The notes below the pieces were generated by a model that saw only the letters and a list, made by a program, of their open reading frames with translations, did not search any database and was not told the origin of the DNA. Of a DNA stretch of 23,522 bases, positions 8,648 through 15,818 are shown piece by piece (position 1 is the stretch's first letter; each line of letters opens with the position of its first letter). Position numbers and translations under genes: made by a program. The stretch spans positions 1 to 23,522 of IMG/VR virus record IMGVR_UViG_3300033141_000891. One strand, 5' to 3'. Origin of the DNA: a virus.

Positions 8648-9253
8648 TCAGATCACTAGGGCCGGTTTCTTGCCCTGCGACTCGTCCACGATGCGGTTGG
8701 CGGTCGCGCCCTGAGTCGCGCGGATCGCCGTCTTCTGTTCCTCAGTCAGCTTCACATCAGCGAGAATGGGCTGAACGGAGGTCGCAATGTTGCGAGCGGC
8801 CTTGCGGTTCTGTGCCGCGCGCAACAGCCCGACCACCAGACCGCCGCCAGCGGCCAGCAACGGACCCCACGGAACGGGAACAAGGGGCGCGGCTGACTGT
8901 ATGCCCGCGTCGATTACGTCGAGCGTGTCGGTCGCCTCGGCGAGCTTCGCGTTGAGTTCCGCCAGTTGGGGCTCCGCCTTCTCAAGAAACTCATTTGCAG
9001 CCTCAACCGTCTGATCCGCCACCACCTTCGCCTTCAGCAGCTTGTCCTTGAGTTCGCCATCGGGAAGCGAGTTGATCGCCTGCTCGATGTTCTCGCTCTG
9101 GGCCTGTGCCTTGCTAAGCGTATCCTTGACGACGGGGACCTGCTCTTTGAGCGTCCCGGCCGCCTGCTTCATCTTGGCGATCTGCTCGTCTGTGCATCCC
9201 GGCAAGACCAGCGCCGCTGCCAGCACGCTCACCCAAAAAGCCTTGCGTATCAT
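8648..9253 (-). CDS. Phage lipoprotein with coiled coil, possible spanin
   Basis: A 201-residue protein with an N-terminal lipoprotein signal: positive residues, a hydrophobic run and a lipobox ALVLPGC with the lipidated Cys at residue 20, followed by Thr, which fits outer-membrane sorting. Residues 25-115 are predicted helical coiled coil (LPDGELKDKLLKAKVVADQT, AELNAKLAEATDTLDVIDAG). A second hydrophobic stretch lies at about 126-146 (WGPLLAAGGGLVVGLL). A lipobox plus coiled coil plus membrane-like segment recalls spanins, which fuse the two host membranes during lysis, but the internal hydrophobic segment is unusual for an o-spanin. The ATG overlaps the stop of the 41-residue membrane gene. 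Alternative: a superinfection-exclusion lipoprotein. Confidence 0.75.
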   Translation of the reverse strand: MIRKAFWVSVLAAALVLPGCTDEQIAKMKQAAGTLKEQVPVVKDTLSKAQAQSENIEQAINSLPDGELKDKLLKAKVVADQTVEAANEFLEKAEPQLAELNAKLAEATDTLDVIDAGIQSAAPLVPVPWGPLLAAGGGLVVGLLRAAQNRKAARNIATSVQPILADVKLTEEQKTAIRATQGATANRIVDESQGKKPALVI

Positions 9254-9375
9254 TTCTCCATCTCCCGTGATCGCTTACTGTGTCCGAGCCAGTAACCCGC
9301 GATCATCAGTGCCGCCCACGCGGCGGCGAAGGCCACCAGCGTTACACCCAGTTCTCTCAGTCCCGTGCCGATCAC
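9250..9375 (-). CDS. 41-residue single-span membrane protein
   Basis: This very short gene starts with GTG at 9375-9373 overlapping the previous stop (GTGA) and ends with a TGA that overlaps the next ATG (ATGA). The product begins MIGTGLRELGVTLVAF. Hydrophobic residues about 10-30 (including AAAWAALMIAGYWLG) form one membrane span, followed by a basic and charged tail (HSKRSREMEK), which predicts a cytoplasmic C-terminus. Overlap on both sides is strong evidence that it is translated. Position between another small membrane protein and a lipoprotein suggests a lysis-cassette role, such as holin, antiholin or i-spanin fragment; this is inference. Confidence 0.7.
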   Translation of the reverse strand: MIGTGLRELGVTLVAFAAAWAALMIAGYWLGHSKRSREMEK

Positions 9376-9605
9376 AGGACCGCGAATATCTTCGCCAGCA
9401 CAACGCCGAGCCCGCTACCACTGGCAAACGCAAGGCCGACCGTGAACCAGATCGCCTTGGTCAATCGTCTGCCGTGGCTGCATCCCCGCTCGTGCTCTGT
9501 GAGAATGCGTTGAAACGGCCCGCTCAGAAACTCATCGAAGTACTGGCGCACCTTGAGTTCCGCCCTGTCATCCACTTCCTGCAACTCCTTTGCCGTCAGC
9601 ACCAT
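9372..9605 (-). CDS. Small C-terminally anchored membrane protein, holin-like
   Basis: A 77-residue protein. I chose the ATG at 9605 because GGAAGG lies eight to nine bases upstream; a GTG at 9623 would add six residues and has no clear ribosome site since it directly follows the terminator U-run. Residues 1-50 are charged and helical (AKELQEVDDRAELKVRQYFD). The C-terminal 28 residues are hydrophobic (WFTVGLAFASGSGLGVVLAK), one membrane span. It is the first gene of three overlapping membrane or lipoprotein genes. A holin or antiholin role is plausible but not proven; no endolysin is seen in the window. Confidence 0.7.
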   Translation of the reverse strand: MVLTAKELQEVDDRAELKVRQYFDEFLSGPFQRILTEHERGCSHGRRLTKAIWFTVGLAFASGSGLGVVLAKIFAVL

Positions 9606-9625
9606 TGCCCGCCCTTCCACCAAAT

Positions 9626-9662
9626 AAAAAACCTCCCCGACTCCGCTAGCAGTCAGAGAGGT
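9626..9662 (-). terminator. Intrinsic terminator after the head block
   Basis: Read on the minus strand, a 12-base-pair stem (ACCTCTCTGACT with AGTCGGGGAGGT, two G-U pairs) encloses a short loop containing GCTAGC and is followed directly by six U residues. It lies between the stop of the second concanavalin-like gene and the small membrane protein gene. It shares stem and loop sequence with the terminator at 15970-16011. Confidence 0.85.
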
Positions 9663-9721
9663 AGTGTGTCGTCTCAGCGCCCGCGACCCGGCCAGACCGC
9701 AGGACGTAGGGTCATTAGTTG

Positions 9722-10459
9722 TCAGCTTATCTGTCCGACATGGTTCGCCACACGGAACGGACCGCTGTGCGGCTGTCCCGTAACTGCGGGATCGCCGATG
9801 ACCTCGTGTTGCGGCGGCGTGAGCCAGAGGTACGCATTGGCGTAATCCGCGACGTAGTTATCCTGTGCCACCACCGGACAGCCCAACTTGAGTTTGCCGA
9901 GACCGTCGCGTTCGGTGTATATGTCGATGTCGTATCGACTGCCGATCATCGTCCGGTCGATCTTCAGGTGGCCACCGCCGTCATCGGCATCATCGCCTGT
10001 AGACCGTTGATAGTAAGTCTCGATGGTGTACCACTGATCCAGGGCCATCGCCGTGGAAGTCGCCACCGTCTGGAGCACGCTGTCATCGTTGAGCAGTTTC
10101 CATTCCACCGTCCGGTTCGGATTGACGTACAGATACCCTATCGGCATCTGACTGCTCGCTTCAAAGAACAGCGCAACCGTCGGCGCGCTCGGAGCCTCCA
10201 CGATCTTGAAATCCCACACGACGTAGAGCTTCCCGGCGGTCGCTATGGGCTCGGAGAATCCGTTTATCTGGCGAAACGCGGTCTTGCCGGCCTGCGTCGT
10301 CACCCGCCATGCGTGAAGGCCGCGACCGGGGCGACCGGGAACTTCGGGCGTGATAGTGGCAGGACTCGTAACGAACTCACTGGGCCAAGCGCCTTTGTCT
10401 TTTCCGTGTCCGCCGTCGAAGAACACGAGCTTTATGGGAGTCGGCACAGGCGTCTCCAT
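9722..10459 (-). CDS. Concanavalin-like virion protein
   Basis: About 245 residues. The start is uncertain: the ATG at 10459 has only a weak upstream site, whereas a GTG at 10447 has GGAG six bases before it. Either start overlaps the end of the PEP-CTERM gene. The body is a beta sandwich of the concanavalin/laminin-G type: LHAWRVTTQAGKTAFRQ, KLYVVWDFKIVEAP, QMPIGYLYVNPNRTVEWKLL, LDQWYTIETYYQRSTGD, and a closing aromatic strand with YANAYLWLTP. The W-Y-T-I-E strand after a D-Q turn is typical of this fold. No lyase or hydrolase catalytic set is apparent. It is likely an exposed head decoration or carbohydrate-binding protein; this is inferred from fold and position. Confidence 0.8.
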   Translation of the reverse strand: METPVPTPIKLVFFDGGHGKDKGAWPSEFVTSPATITPEVPGRPGRGLHAWRVTTQAGKTAFRQINGFSEPIATAGKLYVVWDFKIVEAPSAPTVALFFEASSQMPIGYLYVNPNRTVEWKLLNDDSVLQTVATSTAMALDQWYTIETYYQRSTGDDADDGGGHLKIDRTMIGSRYDIDIYTERDGLGKLKLGCPVVAQDNYVADYANAYLWLTPPQHEVIGDPAVTGQPHSGPFRVANHVGQIS

Positions 10460-11115
10460 CTTCTGCGACCCATGAGTCCCAAACCCATCATCAAGATGCA
10501 CGCGGTTGCGGGCTCGGGAATGGTCTGAGGACCGCGATCGTAGTCGTAGAGCGTCGTGGTTTCATCGTTCGCCGTGAATTCGCCCTGAGACGGAGATGCA
10601 AACAGGCGAACGTCTTCACCTCTATTGCTCAGCCGGATCACCGTGTCGAGGCGAATCCCTATCGGGACTTCGCTGACCCACCGGTCGTTCCAGATGTCGT
10701 CGGGGTTCGCCGGTGTCGGGTCCACGTGAAACTCGAACGTCCAGTAATCGTCCGGGTAGTATCCCGTGAGTGCCGTTGCAACGGTGTACTTCTTGCCGTC
10801 GTGCATGAACACGTCTGCTCCGCCGCGAGCGCCGTACCAGGGGTTGTCGGGATCGTCCCAGAGCCAGCCACCCCACCCCCCGGTTGTTGAGCGATCAATC
10901 GTGAACTTCGGCGAATCCAGGGCCACGGTCCCCAGTGTATTGTCCACAATGAGTCTGAACGCGGGTGCGAGGTAGCCCTGTTCGTTGGTCAGCTCCGCGC
11001 CGAGACCGTCCAGCTCGGCGGCGTCCATCCGGATGACCGGCTGGGCCTTCGCGCCTCCGCCCAGAGCCACACAGACTATCAATGTGCTTACCAACATTGC
11101 ACTCCTCTTGTGCAT
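10432..11115 (-). CDS. Secreted PEP-CTERM protein encoded in a phage operon
   Basis: A 227-residue protein with three sorting elements. Residues 1-25 are a Sec signal peptide (MHKRSAMLVSTLIVCVAL, then small residues ending AKA before Gln). The C-terminus carries a textbook PEP-CTERM tail: IPEPATAC at about 199-206, a hydrophobic span (ILMMGLGLMG) and the basic cluster RRRWRR. In bacteria this tail is recognised by exosortase in the inner membrane, and the cargo is usually sent to the cell surface or biofilm matrix. The central part is Trp-, Gly- and Asp-rich and not recognised. The ATG at 11115 has AAGGAG six bases upstream, set in a hairpin, and its own promoter lies upstream. The Arg-cluster coding region overlaps the start of the next gene. 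This looks like a host-derived accessory (moron) gene. Confidence 0.85.
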   Translation of the reverse strand: MHKRSAMLVSTLIVCVALGGGAKAQPVIRMDAAELDGLGAELTNEQGYLAPAFRLIVDNTLGTVALDSPKFTIDRSTTGGWGGWLWDDPDNPWYGARGGADVFMHDGKKYTVATALTGYYPDDYWTFEFHVDPTPANPDDIWNDRWVSEVPIGIRLDTVIRLSNRGEDVRLFASPSQGEFTANDETTTLYDYDRGPQTIPEPATACILMMGLGLMGRRRWRRLCRLP

Positions 11116-11122
11116 GGCATTC

Positions 11123-11164
11123 TCCTTTTGGTATGCGGGGTCTCCCCCAACTTGTCCAAAAGGA
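11123..11164 (-). promoter_or_regulatory. Hairpin covering the ribosome site of the PEP-CTERM gene
   Basis: On the minus strand TCCTTTTGG (11164-11156) can pair over nine bases with CCAAAAGGA (11131-11123), with an inner GGGG/CCCC stem and AGA loop. The 3' arm contains most of the Shine-Dalgarno sequence AAGGAG. The 5' arm starts at the last base of the promoter -10 box, so a transcript begun at this promoter would contain only the end of that arm. Confidence 0.6.
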
Positions 11165-11192
11165 TTATACCACGTAACATCTACGCTGGCGA
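11164..11192 (-). promoter_or_regulatory. Sigma70-type promoter for the PEP-CTERM gene
   Basis: A perfect -10 box TATAAT (11169-11164) is preceded by TGG, making an extended -10. A -35-like TCGCCA (11192-11187, four of six to the consensus) sits 17 bases upstream. The expected start is near 11157. It is the only perfect TATAAT I see in an intergenic stretch here, and it lies just before the gene most likely to be a late acquisition. Confidence 0.6.
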
Positions 11193-11801
11193 GTAAATAA
11201 CCGTTACTCCGTCGTCGGCGGTGCCCACCGCCACCTCGACAAGCTTCAGATCCCCGCCCTCAAGGCGAATCGAATTGCCGGGCGCAAGCACCTGTGCGTA
11301 TTGGTTGTTTCCCGCGCTGACGTAGATATCGCTGGTGTTGCCAGTGGGATCGTCGTTCGCATCCGCGCCGGGCTTCTTGGCCTGGATGATCGCCCAGTTG
11401 AAGGGGGTCGAATTCTCTGCTATGGCCTCGGCATTCGCGCCGCCCACAGCACTCACGCCCTTGCCCGTGCTGGCCAGGGTCTTTCTCTCGCCCGAGGCCA
11501 CGAACTCGCCGCATTCGACGTTGACCGTGGCCGTTCCGCCCGTGGGGCACACGAAGTCCAGCCACGAGGCGTCCGGACCCACCACCATCACCTCGTTGGG
11601 GTAGATCACGTTCGCGCTCATCGCCCGCAACTCCGATTCAGTCCCGGCAAAGCCGGTCACGACCGTCTTGGTCGCGTCGTAGCGGAACGCCACCAACGAC
11701 GCGCCCTCGTTGCGGAGGGTGTATCTCTTACGGGAGTCCGGGAGGGACACCCGTTGCGGAGTCGCCGTCACTGAAATCGTATTCAGTCCCTTGATAGCCA
11801 T
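11181..11801 (-). CDS. Beta-rich virion protein with possible internal duplication
   Basis: A 206-residue protein starting MAIKGLNTISVTATPQRVSL. Two halves look alike in layout: residues 20-100 (KRYTLRNEGASLVAFRYDAT, PNEVMVVGPDASWLDFV, GTATVNVE) and residues 130-206 (NWAIIQAKK, SDIYVSAGNN, VLAPGNSIRLEGGDLKLVEV, DDGVTVIYSPA). Each has a strand pair, a Pro-Gly or Pro-Asn turn and a closing V-x-V strand. This two-domain beta arrangement resembles small capsid decoration proteins. No named family is recognised. It sits between the adaptor and the PEP-CTERM gene, and its stop lies within the promoter of that gene. Its ATG is 15 bases after the adaptor stop. Confidence 0.75.
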   Translation of the reverse strand: MAIKGLNTISVTATPQRVSLPDSRKRYTLRNEGASLVAFRYDATKTVVTGFAGTESELRAMSANVIYPNEVMVVGPDASWLDFVCPTGGTATVNVECGEFVASGERKTLASTGKGVSAVGGANAEAIAENSTPFNWAIIQAKKPGADANDDPTGNTSDIYVSAGNNQYAQVLAPGNSIRLEGGDLKLVEVAVGTADDGVTVIYSPA

Positions 11802-11816
11802 TTACCACTCCTCTTG

Positions 11817-12743
11817 TCAGTGCCCCAAGTAGGTTGCAGTACCGGGGTCTCGCTCGACCACGTCGCTGTCGCTCGGGGTAGCGCCGTGTATCTTCGGCCT
11901 GTTACGGTTGTCCCTCGCGACGCTCCGAGGCAGATAGATCTTCTCGTAAAGCGTCGCGTGATTGCCGTCCATGTCGCCCTTGTGGTGCTCCCAGATGGTC
12001 AAACCTGCTTCCACGATGGTCAGACTGTGCTGTCCCCCGCCGAGCGGATAATCCGTGTCGTTGCTCATCGCGTCGGCCTCAAACCTGTACTTGACCAGCG
12101 ACGGATAGAGCCCGCTGGGATAAGGCCAGACGAGCAGATCCCATCGTTGACCGGTCGCGGCCACAAACTCGCGGGGGATGACGTCGTAGTATCGCGGCCA
12201 TCCGGGCATCTCCGAGCTGCGATAGATTCGCTCCCGAATCCATTCCTCGGGACGCCGCTTAAGCCGTGGCTGAGATATGTTGTCCATGACGACCGGATCG
12301 TCCAAGGTCGCGGCAAAATCGTCGGGAAGGACGTAAATGCCCGTCGTGGTGATCGTGAAGGTGTCCCCGTCGTCCGCTGAGGCGTCGGCGGTTACGGTGA
12401 TGGTCTTGGCGTCGGTATAACCGACTATCGTGTAGGAATTGCCGCTGGTATCGGCCACGATCGTTCTGCCCACCATCGAGGCATAGAACGTGTCAACGGC
12501 AACCGTGAGCGTCTTGTTGCCCTCGCCTCCCGCTGTCACCGCGCCGGTCTGCGTCGTCGGCCACAGAGTTACCGTGGCGGTCTTGGCGATGAACGTCCAG
12601 TCGTGGTCCGACAGAAACTTCAGATAGCCGTCGTTGGCGAGCTGCTTGGCCTCCGTGGTCTGGTCCGCACCGGGGCTCTGAGGGGCGGACTGGTCCCGTA
12701 TCCGCTCGTAGATCCCCTTGAATGTCAGTATGTTCGCCGCCAT
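11817..12743 (-). CDS. Head-tail adaptor / connector protein
   Basis: A 308-residue protein. The N-terminus (LTFKGIYERIRDQ, then QLANDGYLKFLSDHDWTFIA) followed later by GIYVLPDDFAATLDDP matches the general pattern of phage head-tail connector or adaptor proteins: a helical segment with an aspartate-tryptophan pair, a strand, then a Y-x-LP-DDF strand. Between these, residues about 65-130 form an inserted beta domain (TLTVAVDTFYASMVGRTIV, TVTADASADDGDTFTI). The C-terminal part is helical (HSLTIVEAGLTIWEHHKGDM). It should bind below the portal and receive the tail. The start has GAGG nine to ten bases upstream, right after the strong hairpin at 12755-12797. The name is a pattern-based call. Confidence 0.7.
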   Translation of the reverse strand: MAANILTFKGIYERIRDQSAPQSPGADQTTEAKQLANDGYLKFLSDHDWTFIAKTATVTLWPTTQTGAVTAGGEGNKTLTVAVDTFYASMVGRTIVADTSGNSYTIVGYTDAKTITVTADASADDGDTFTITTTGIYVLPDDFAATLDDPVVMDNISQPRLKRRPEEWIRERIYRSSEMPGWPRYYDVIPREFVAATGQRWDLLVWPYPSGLYPSLVKYRFEADAMSNDTDYPLGGGQHSLTIVEAGLTIWEHHKGDMDGNHATLYEKIYLPRSVARDNRNRPKIHGATPSDSDVVERDPGTATYLGH

Positions 12744-12754
12744 CAGCTATCCCT

Positions 12755-12797
12755 CACCGGGGGGGCGCTGCGCTGAACACAGCGCCCCCACCCGGTG
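12755..12797 (-). other. Strong GC-rich hairpin without a U-run
   Basis: CACCGGG and a G-rich CGCTG arm pair almost perfectly over about 16 bases with the opposite arm, with a one- or two-base bulge and a loop of about nine bases. It occupies most of the 60-base gap between the concanavalin-like gene and the adaptor gene. No run of U follows on either strand, so it is not a standard intrinsic terminator. It may be an RNA processing or mRNA stability element, or may dampen translation of the adaptor gene, whose ribosome site follows directly. Confidence 0.65.
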
Positions 12798-12803
12798 TTA
12801 TGG

Positions 12804-13538
12804 TTACCGCTTGTTCTGAACGAAGTAGTAGTCAATCTCCATCGACTGCGCTACCGCACCGTCGTTCCGCACCTGATACAGCGGGGAAACCGTCTGATCG
12901 GTGGGGATGTTGGTGCTGCTCGTGGCAACGTGGTTGCCGTCGATGTAGAACTTGACCTCGCCTGCATCGGCGTCGTACTCGAAGCTGAACGTGTTGGCGG
13001 TCGCATCCGCAACGTCAACTCCGGTATCGGCGATGGTGACCACGCTGTCCTTGATCGTCGCGGCATAGACGTTGCCCGACGAGTCCGGGCACAGGAACCC
13101 GATGAAATCGCTGATCCCCGGGTTCGCCCCGGCGGTGTCAATCGAGCCAAGGGCCTCGGTGTCCGAAATGCCAAGGCCGAACATGAAGTCGGTCTCCGAA
13201 ACGTCGGTGATTCGCAGCCGCGTTTCGTAGTTCAACTCCGCGTCGGCCTTGTACATCTCGCCGTTCTTCTGCATGTTAATGCAGTCGTTGTCCTTATCAT
13301 TGTTCAGCAGCTTGAGCCATCCGCCCTTGCCGTCGTCGATGATGGTAATGGTCTCGGCATTGTCTCCGTCACCGTCAACGACGGTCACCAGCCACTCGCC
13401 GCTGTCGGCGGTCTCGTCGAACTTCCCCGCACGACCGGCGGTGTCCGTGAGGAACCCGGCCTCCAGGAAGTCGTCGAACTCCTGGATGGGCAGCATCGGC
13501 CCGCCCTTGTAGGTTGCGTAAACTGTAGGTTTCATCAT
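12804..13538 (-). CDS. Concanavalin/LamG-like capsid-associated protein
   Basis: A 244-residue protein directly after the major capsid gene. The start is the first of two tandem ATGs, with AAGGAG ten bases upstream. Residues 90-244 have the strand pattern of a concanavalin/laminin-G sandwich: ELNYETRLRITDVSETDFMF, FGLGISDT, TFSFEYDADAGEVKFYIDGN, HVATSSTNIPTDQT, and the terminal MEIDYYFVQNK. The F-Y-I-D-G-N turn after a V-K-F strand is characteristic. Its position next to the capsid gene suggests a head decoration or minor virion protein that may bind glycans. No catalytic residues are evident. It resembles in fold, but not closely in sequence, the protein at 9722-10459. Confidence 0.8.
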   Translation of the reverse strand: MMKPTVYATYKGGPMLPIQEFDDFLEAGFLTDTAGRAGKFDETADSGEWLVTVVDGDGDNAETITIIDDGKGGWLKLLNNDKDNDCINMQKNGEMYKADAELNYETRLRITDVSETDFMFGLGISDTEALGSIDTAGANPGISDFIGFLCPDSSGNVYAATIKDSVVTIADTGVDVADATANTFSFEYDADAGEVKFYIDGNHVATSSTNIPTDQTVSPLYQVRNDGAVAQSMEIDYYFVQNKR

Positions 13539-13628
13539 GGTTTGTAAGCTCCTTACGAGTTACGATTCTTGTCCGTTTTCAGATCCAGCTATGCTCCCAA
13601 GTTGTAAATCCGGCAGCCGCCCGTGCTG

Positions 13629-14711
13629 CTACGCAGCGGCCACGTAGTCAATCCGCCCGCACTTGCGGCGGTTACGGCAGACGAAGTTGAACTTGTTGTC
13701 CACGTCCGTCTTGATTACGCGGTGCTGGTTGGGCAGACGGGTGGGCTGATTCTCTCGCATGAACTCGCCCTTCTGGAAGACCGGAACCCAGACGTCGTGG
13801 TTCAGGGCGATGAGCGGATTACTCGAAAGGCTGTCCAGCTCCTCCTCCCATATCCACGCGATCCCCTTGGTCACAACCGAACCGGCGAACTTGCCGAGGT
13901 CGGCTCCCAGGTTGTCGTTGTTCGCCCGCGCCTTCTTCTCCGACGCCTCCAACAACGTCTCGCCGCAATACAGGCGGATGTTGTCAAACTTTCCGCTCTC
14001 GAACTGCTTGGCGTTGATCGGACCCTTGAACCGCAGCCTGCGGAGCATCCGGGTGATCTTGACCACGTCGTCATCCGTGATCTCCGCGTTGGCGTTCGTC
14101 CAAACGTCGTTGTAGTTGCGCCAGCGTGCGTACTTCGCGGCGCTCGCATCAACTCCGTAGCAGTCCGTAAAGCCGGTGGGGTTCATGCCCTGGAACCCGC
14201 ACGTAGCCGCCGTTACCTGCGCCCCGGTGATCGGGACGACGGCATAAGGAACGCCGTACGGGTTGTCCTCATCGTCCGTCGAGTCCGGGGCGAGCCACGC
14301 GCGCTTCTCCAGCTTGTTGGCGATGTCAATAGCACAGTCCGTGCGACGGATGCGCTGAAGCCTCTGAAGCTGGACGGAGCTGCCTGAGTTCTCCTCGATC
14401 TCGTCCTGAGTGATGACGTGGTGACTTGAGCACAGCCGCCAGGGGGCCTTGAGCTTTCCCACGACGTCCTTGATCTCGTACGTCTTCGGGGTCATCGGCT
14501 GCATGAACCGGGCGAAGCCGCTCTCGTCGATCATCACTTCCCACTGAATCTGCGTGCCTCCCTGGATCTCCATCCGGTCCTTTGCGAACCACTGATTCAT
14601 GACCGGATAGTCGTGGTGGGTCTGGAGCACCTCCAGCTTGTTCCGCCAGGGGAATGCACTGAGGGTGGCCAGCCACAGGTCCAGAGTCTCGTCTGACCAA
14701 AGCTTCAACAT
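13629..14711 (-). CDS. Major capsid protein
   Basis: A 360-residue protein placed after the scaffold gene, as major capsid genes usually are. The length suits an HK97-fold capsid subunit. Features include a helical N-terminus (LKLWSDETLDLWLATLSAF), a region resembling the E-loop and spine with PKTYEIKDVVGKLKAPWR, and a stretch MNPTGFTDCYGVD...RWRNYNDVW followed by a long helix DDDVVKITRMLRRLRF, a pattern I associate with phage capsid proteins. The end is mixed with RVIKTDVDNKFNFVCRNR. The start ATG has GGGAG about nine bases upstream. A 90-base gap follows with only a weak hairpin; no clear terminator or promoter is visible there. Confidence 0.8.
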   Translation of the reverse strand: MLKLWSDETLDLWLATLSAFPWRNKLEVLQTHHDYPVMNQWFAKDRMEIQGGTQIQWEVMIDESGFARFMQPMTPKTYEIKDVVGKLKAPWRLCSSHHVITQDEIEENSGSSVQLQRLQRIRRTDCAIDIANKLEKRAWLAPDSTDDEDNPYGVPYAVVPITGAQVTAATCGFQGMNPTGFTDCYGVDASAAKYARWRNYNDVWTNANAEITDDDVVKITRMLRRLRFKGPINAKQFESGKFDNIRLYCGETLLEASEKKARANNDNLGADLGKFAGSVVTKGIAWIWEEELDSLSSNPLIALNHDVWVPVFQKGEFMRENQPTRLPNQHRVIKTDVDNKFNFVCRNRRKCGRIDYVAAA

Positions 14712-14753
14712 GTCGTTTGCTCCCGAGGCGGCTCAGTGGGAAGCGCCGACGAG

Positions 14754-15818
14754 CTACTTCATTTCCCTGCCGTGCTCGTGTGCCCACTGGCGGAGGTTCT
14801 CGCGCCCCTGCTCTTCCTCATCAACCTTCTTGGGGAGAGAGGCGGTCCCGCCGGGCTTGGCGACGGACTTCTTGTCGCGCTCGTCGATCTTGTCCTGCAC
14901 TTCCTTCTGTGCCGCCTTCTTGAATTCGTCCTTGGCGACTAGGGCGAGCGCATCCTCAAGGCACTGGGCCACCGTCGCGTCCTCGCCGTCCGCTTCATGC
15001 AGGGCCATGATCTTCTCCGCCTTGCTTATGAGCTTCTGGCGAGCGGCGTGTTCGGGCGTGCCCTTCTCGACGTCACCCTCACCGAACTGGCTGTAGGTCT
15101 TCGTGTCGAGGGCCTTGAAGAACTTCTCCACCTCGGCCGCAACTTCCTCATCTGCCGACTCGTCCGAGGCGTCCTCCAAGCCGTCGACCCGTTCCTGAAG
15201 CCGTTGCATGTGCTTCAAGAGGGCGTTGTACTTGGCGGCTATCTCCTCAGCCGAATCGTCGGGGGACATCTCTTGGAACTCTCCGGACGCCAGGGGCCTG
15301 TCCCCGCCCTTTTCTGCCTCACCGTCGTCCGTCGCTGATTCGTCGGAGTCGTCTCCTTCTCCGGCGGGCGCAGATGTGTCCAACTGCCGTTGAAGCTTCT
15401 GCTCCAGCCTGCCCAACTCGCGTTCCTTGCTGCGGAGCTTGCTCGATGCACCTTCCAGCGCCTTGGCGACTTCCGGCATCATCGCGTCGATGTCCGCTTG
15501 GGAGAACCCGAGGTGCTTCGCGGCCCGCATCTGCTTGATCGTAAGGGTGGTCTTCTGCTCGCCTTCAGCGGGTGTCTGCTCGGAGTCTTTCTTCTCGTCC
15601 GTCTTGTCCGAACCTTCTGCCGCCTTGGTCTGCTCAGTGCCTTTCGCCTCGTCAGATTTGCCGCCGGTCGCGTCGTCTGCGGGTGTGTCGGATGAGGACT
15701 TGCCCTTCGCTCGCTCGTCGATGTATTGCTGCAACTGCTCACGAGCCTGAGCGTCCTCAGCCTGGGCCGCATCGTCGCTGACCTGATCCTCTACTGCCGT
15801 GTTCGCTTCGTCTAACAT
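14754..15818 (-). CDS. Capsid assembly scaffold protein
   Basis: A 354-residue, strongly acidic, helical protein without evident globular enzyme motifs. The ATG at 15818 is chosen because AAAGGA lies about nine bases upstream and because a longer frame would run into the tRNA. Residues 1-90 are low complexity (Asp, Ala, Lys, Glu, Thr). Coiled-coil segments occur at about 110-155 (KALEGASSKLRSKERELGRL) and about 190-230, and the C-terminus is charged and helical (ENLRQWAHEHGREM), suited to capsid binding. Scaffold proteins sit between portal and capsid genes, are acidic and coiled coil, and form the core for procapsid assembly. The call rests on position, composition and length. Possible protease fusion: none seen. 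Confidence 0.75.
   Translation of the reverse strand: MLDEANTAVEDQVSDDAAQAEDAQAREQLQQYIDERAKGKSSSDTPADDATGGKSDEAKGTEQTKAAEGSDKTDEKKDSEQTPAEGEQKTTLTIKQMRAAKHLGFSQADIDAMMPEVAKALEGASSKLRSKERELGRLEQKLQRQLDTSAPAGEGDDSDESATDDGEAEKGGDRPLASGEFQEMSPDDSAEEIAAKYNALLKHMQRLQERVDGLEDASDESADEEVAAEVEKFFKALDTKTYSQFGEGDVEKGTPEHAARQKLISKAEKIMALHEADGEDATVAQCLEDALALVAKDEFKKAAQKEVQDKIDERDKKSVAKPGGTASLPKKVDEEEQGRENLRQWAHEHGREMK

Noticed and set aside
13539-13560. GTAAG-GAG-CTTAC as a second ribosome-site hairpin before the concanavalin-like gene.
   Set aside because: The stem is only five base pairs and leaves part of the ribosome site in the loop. No promoter is nearby, so there is little support for regulation.
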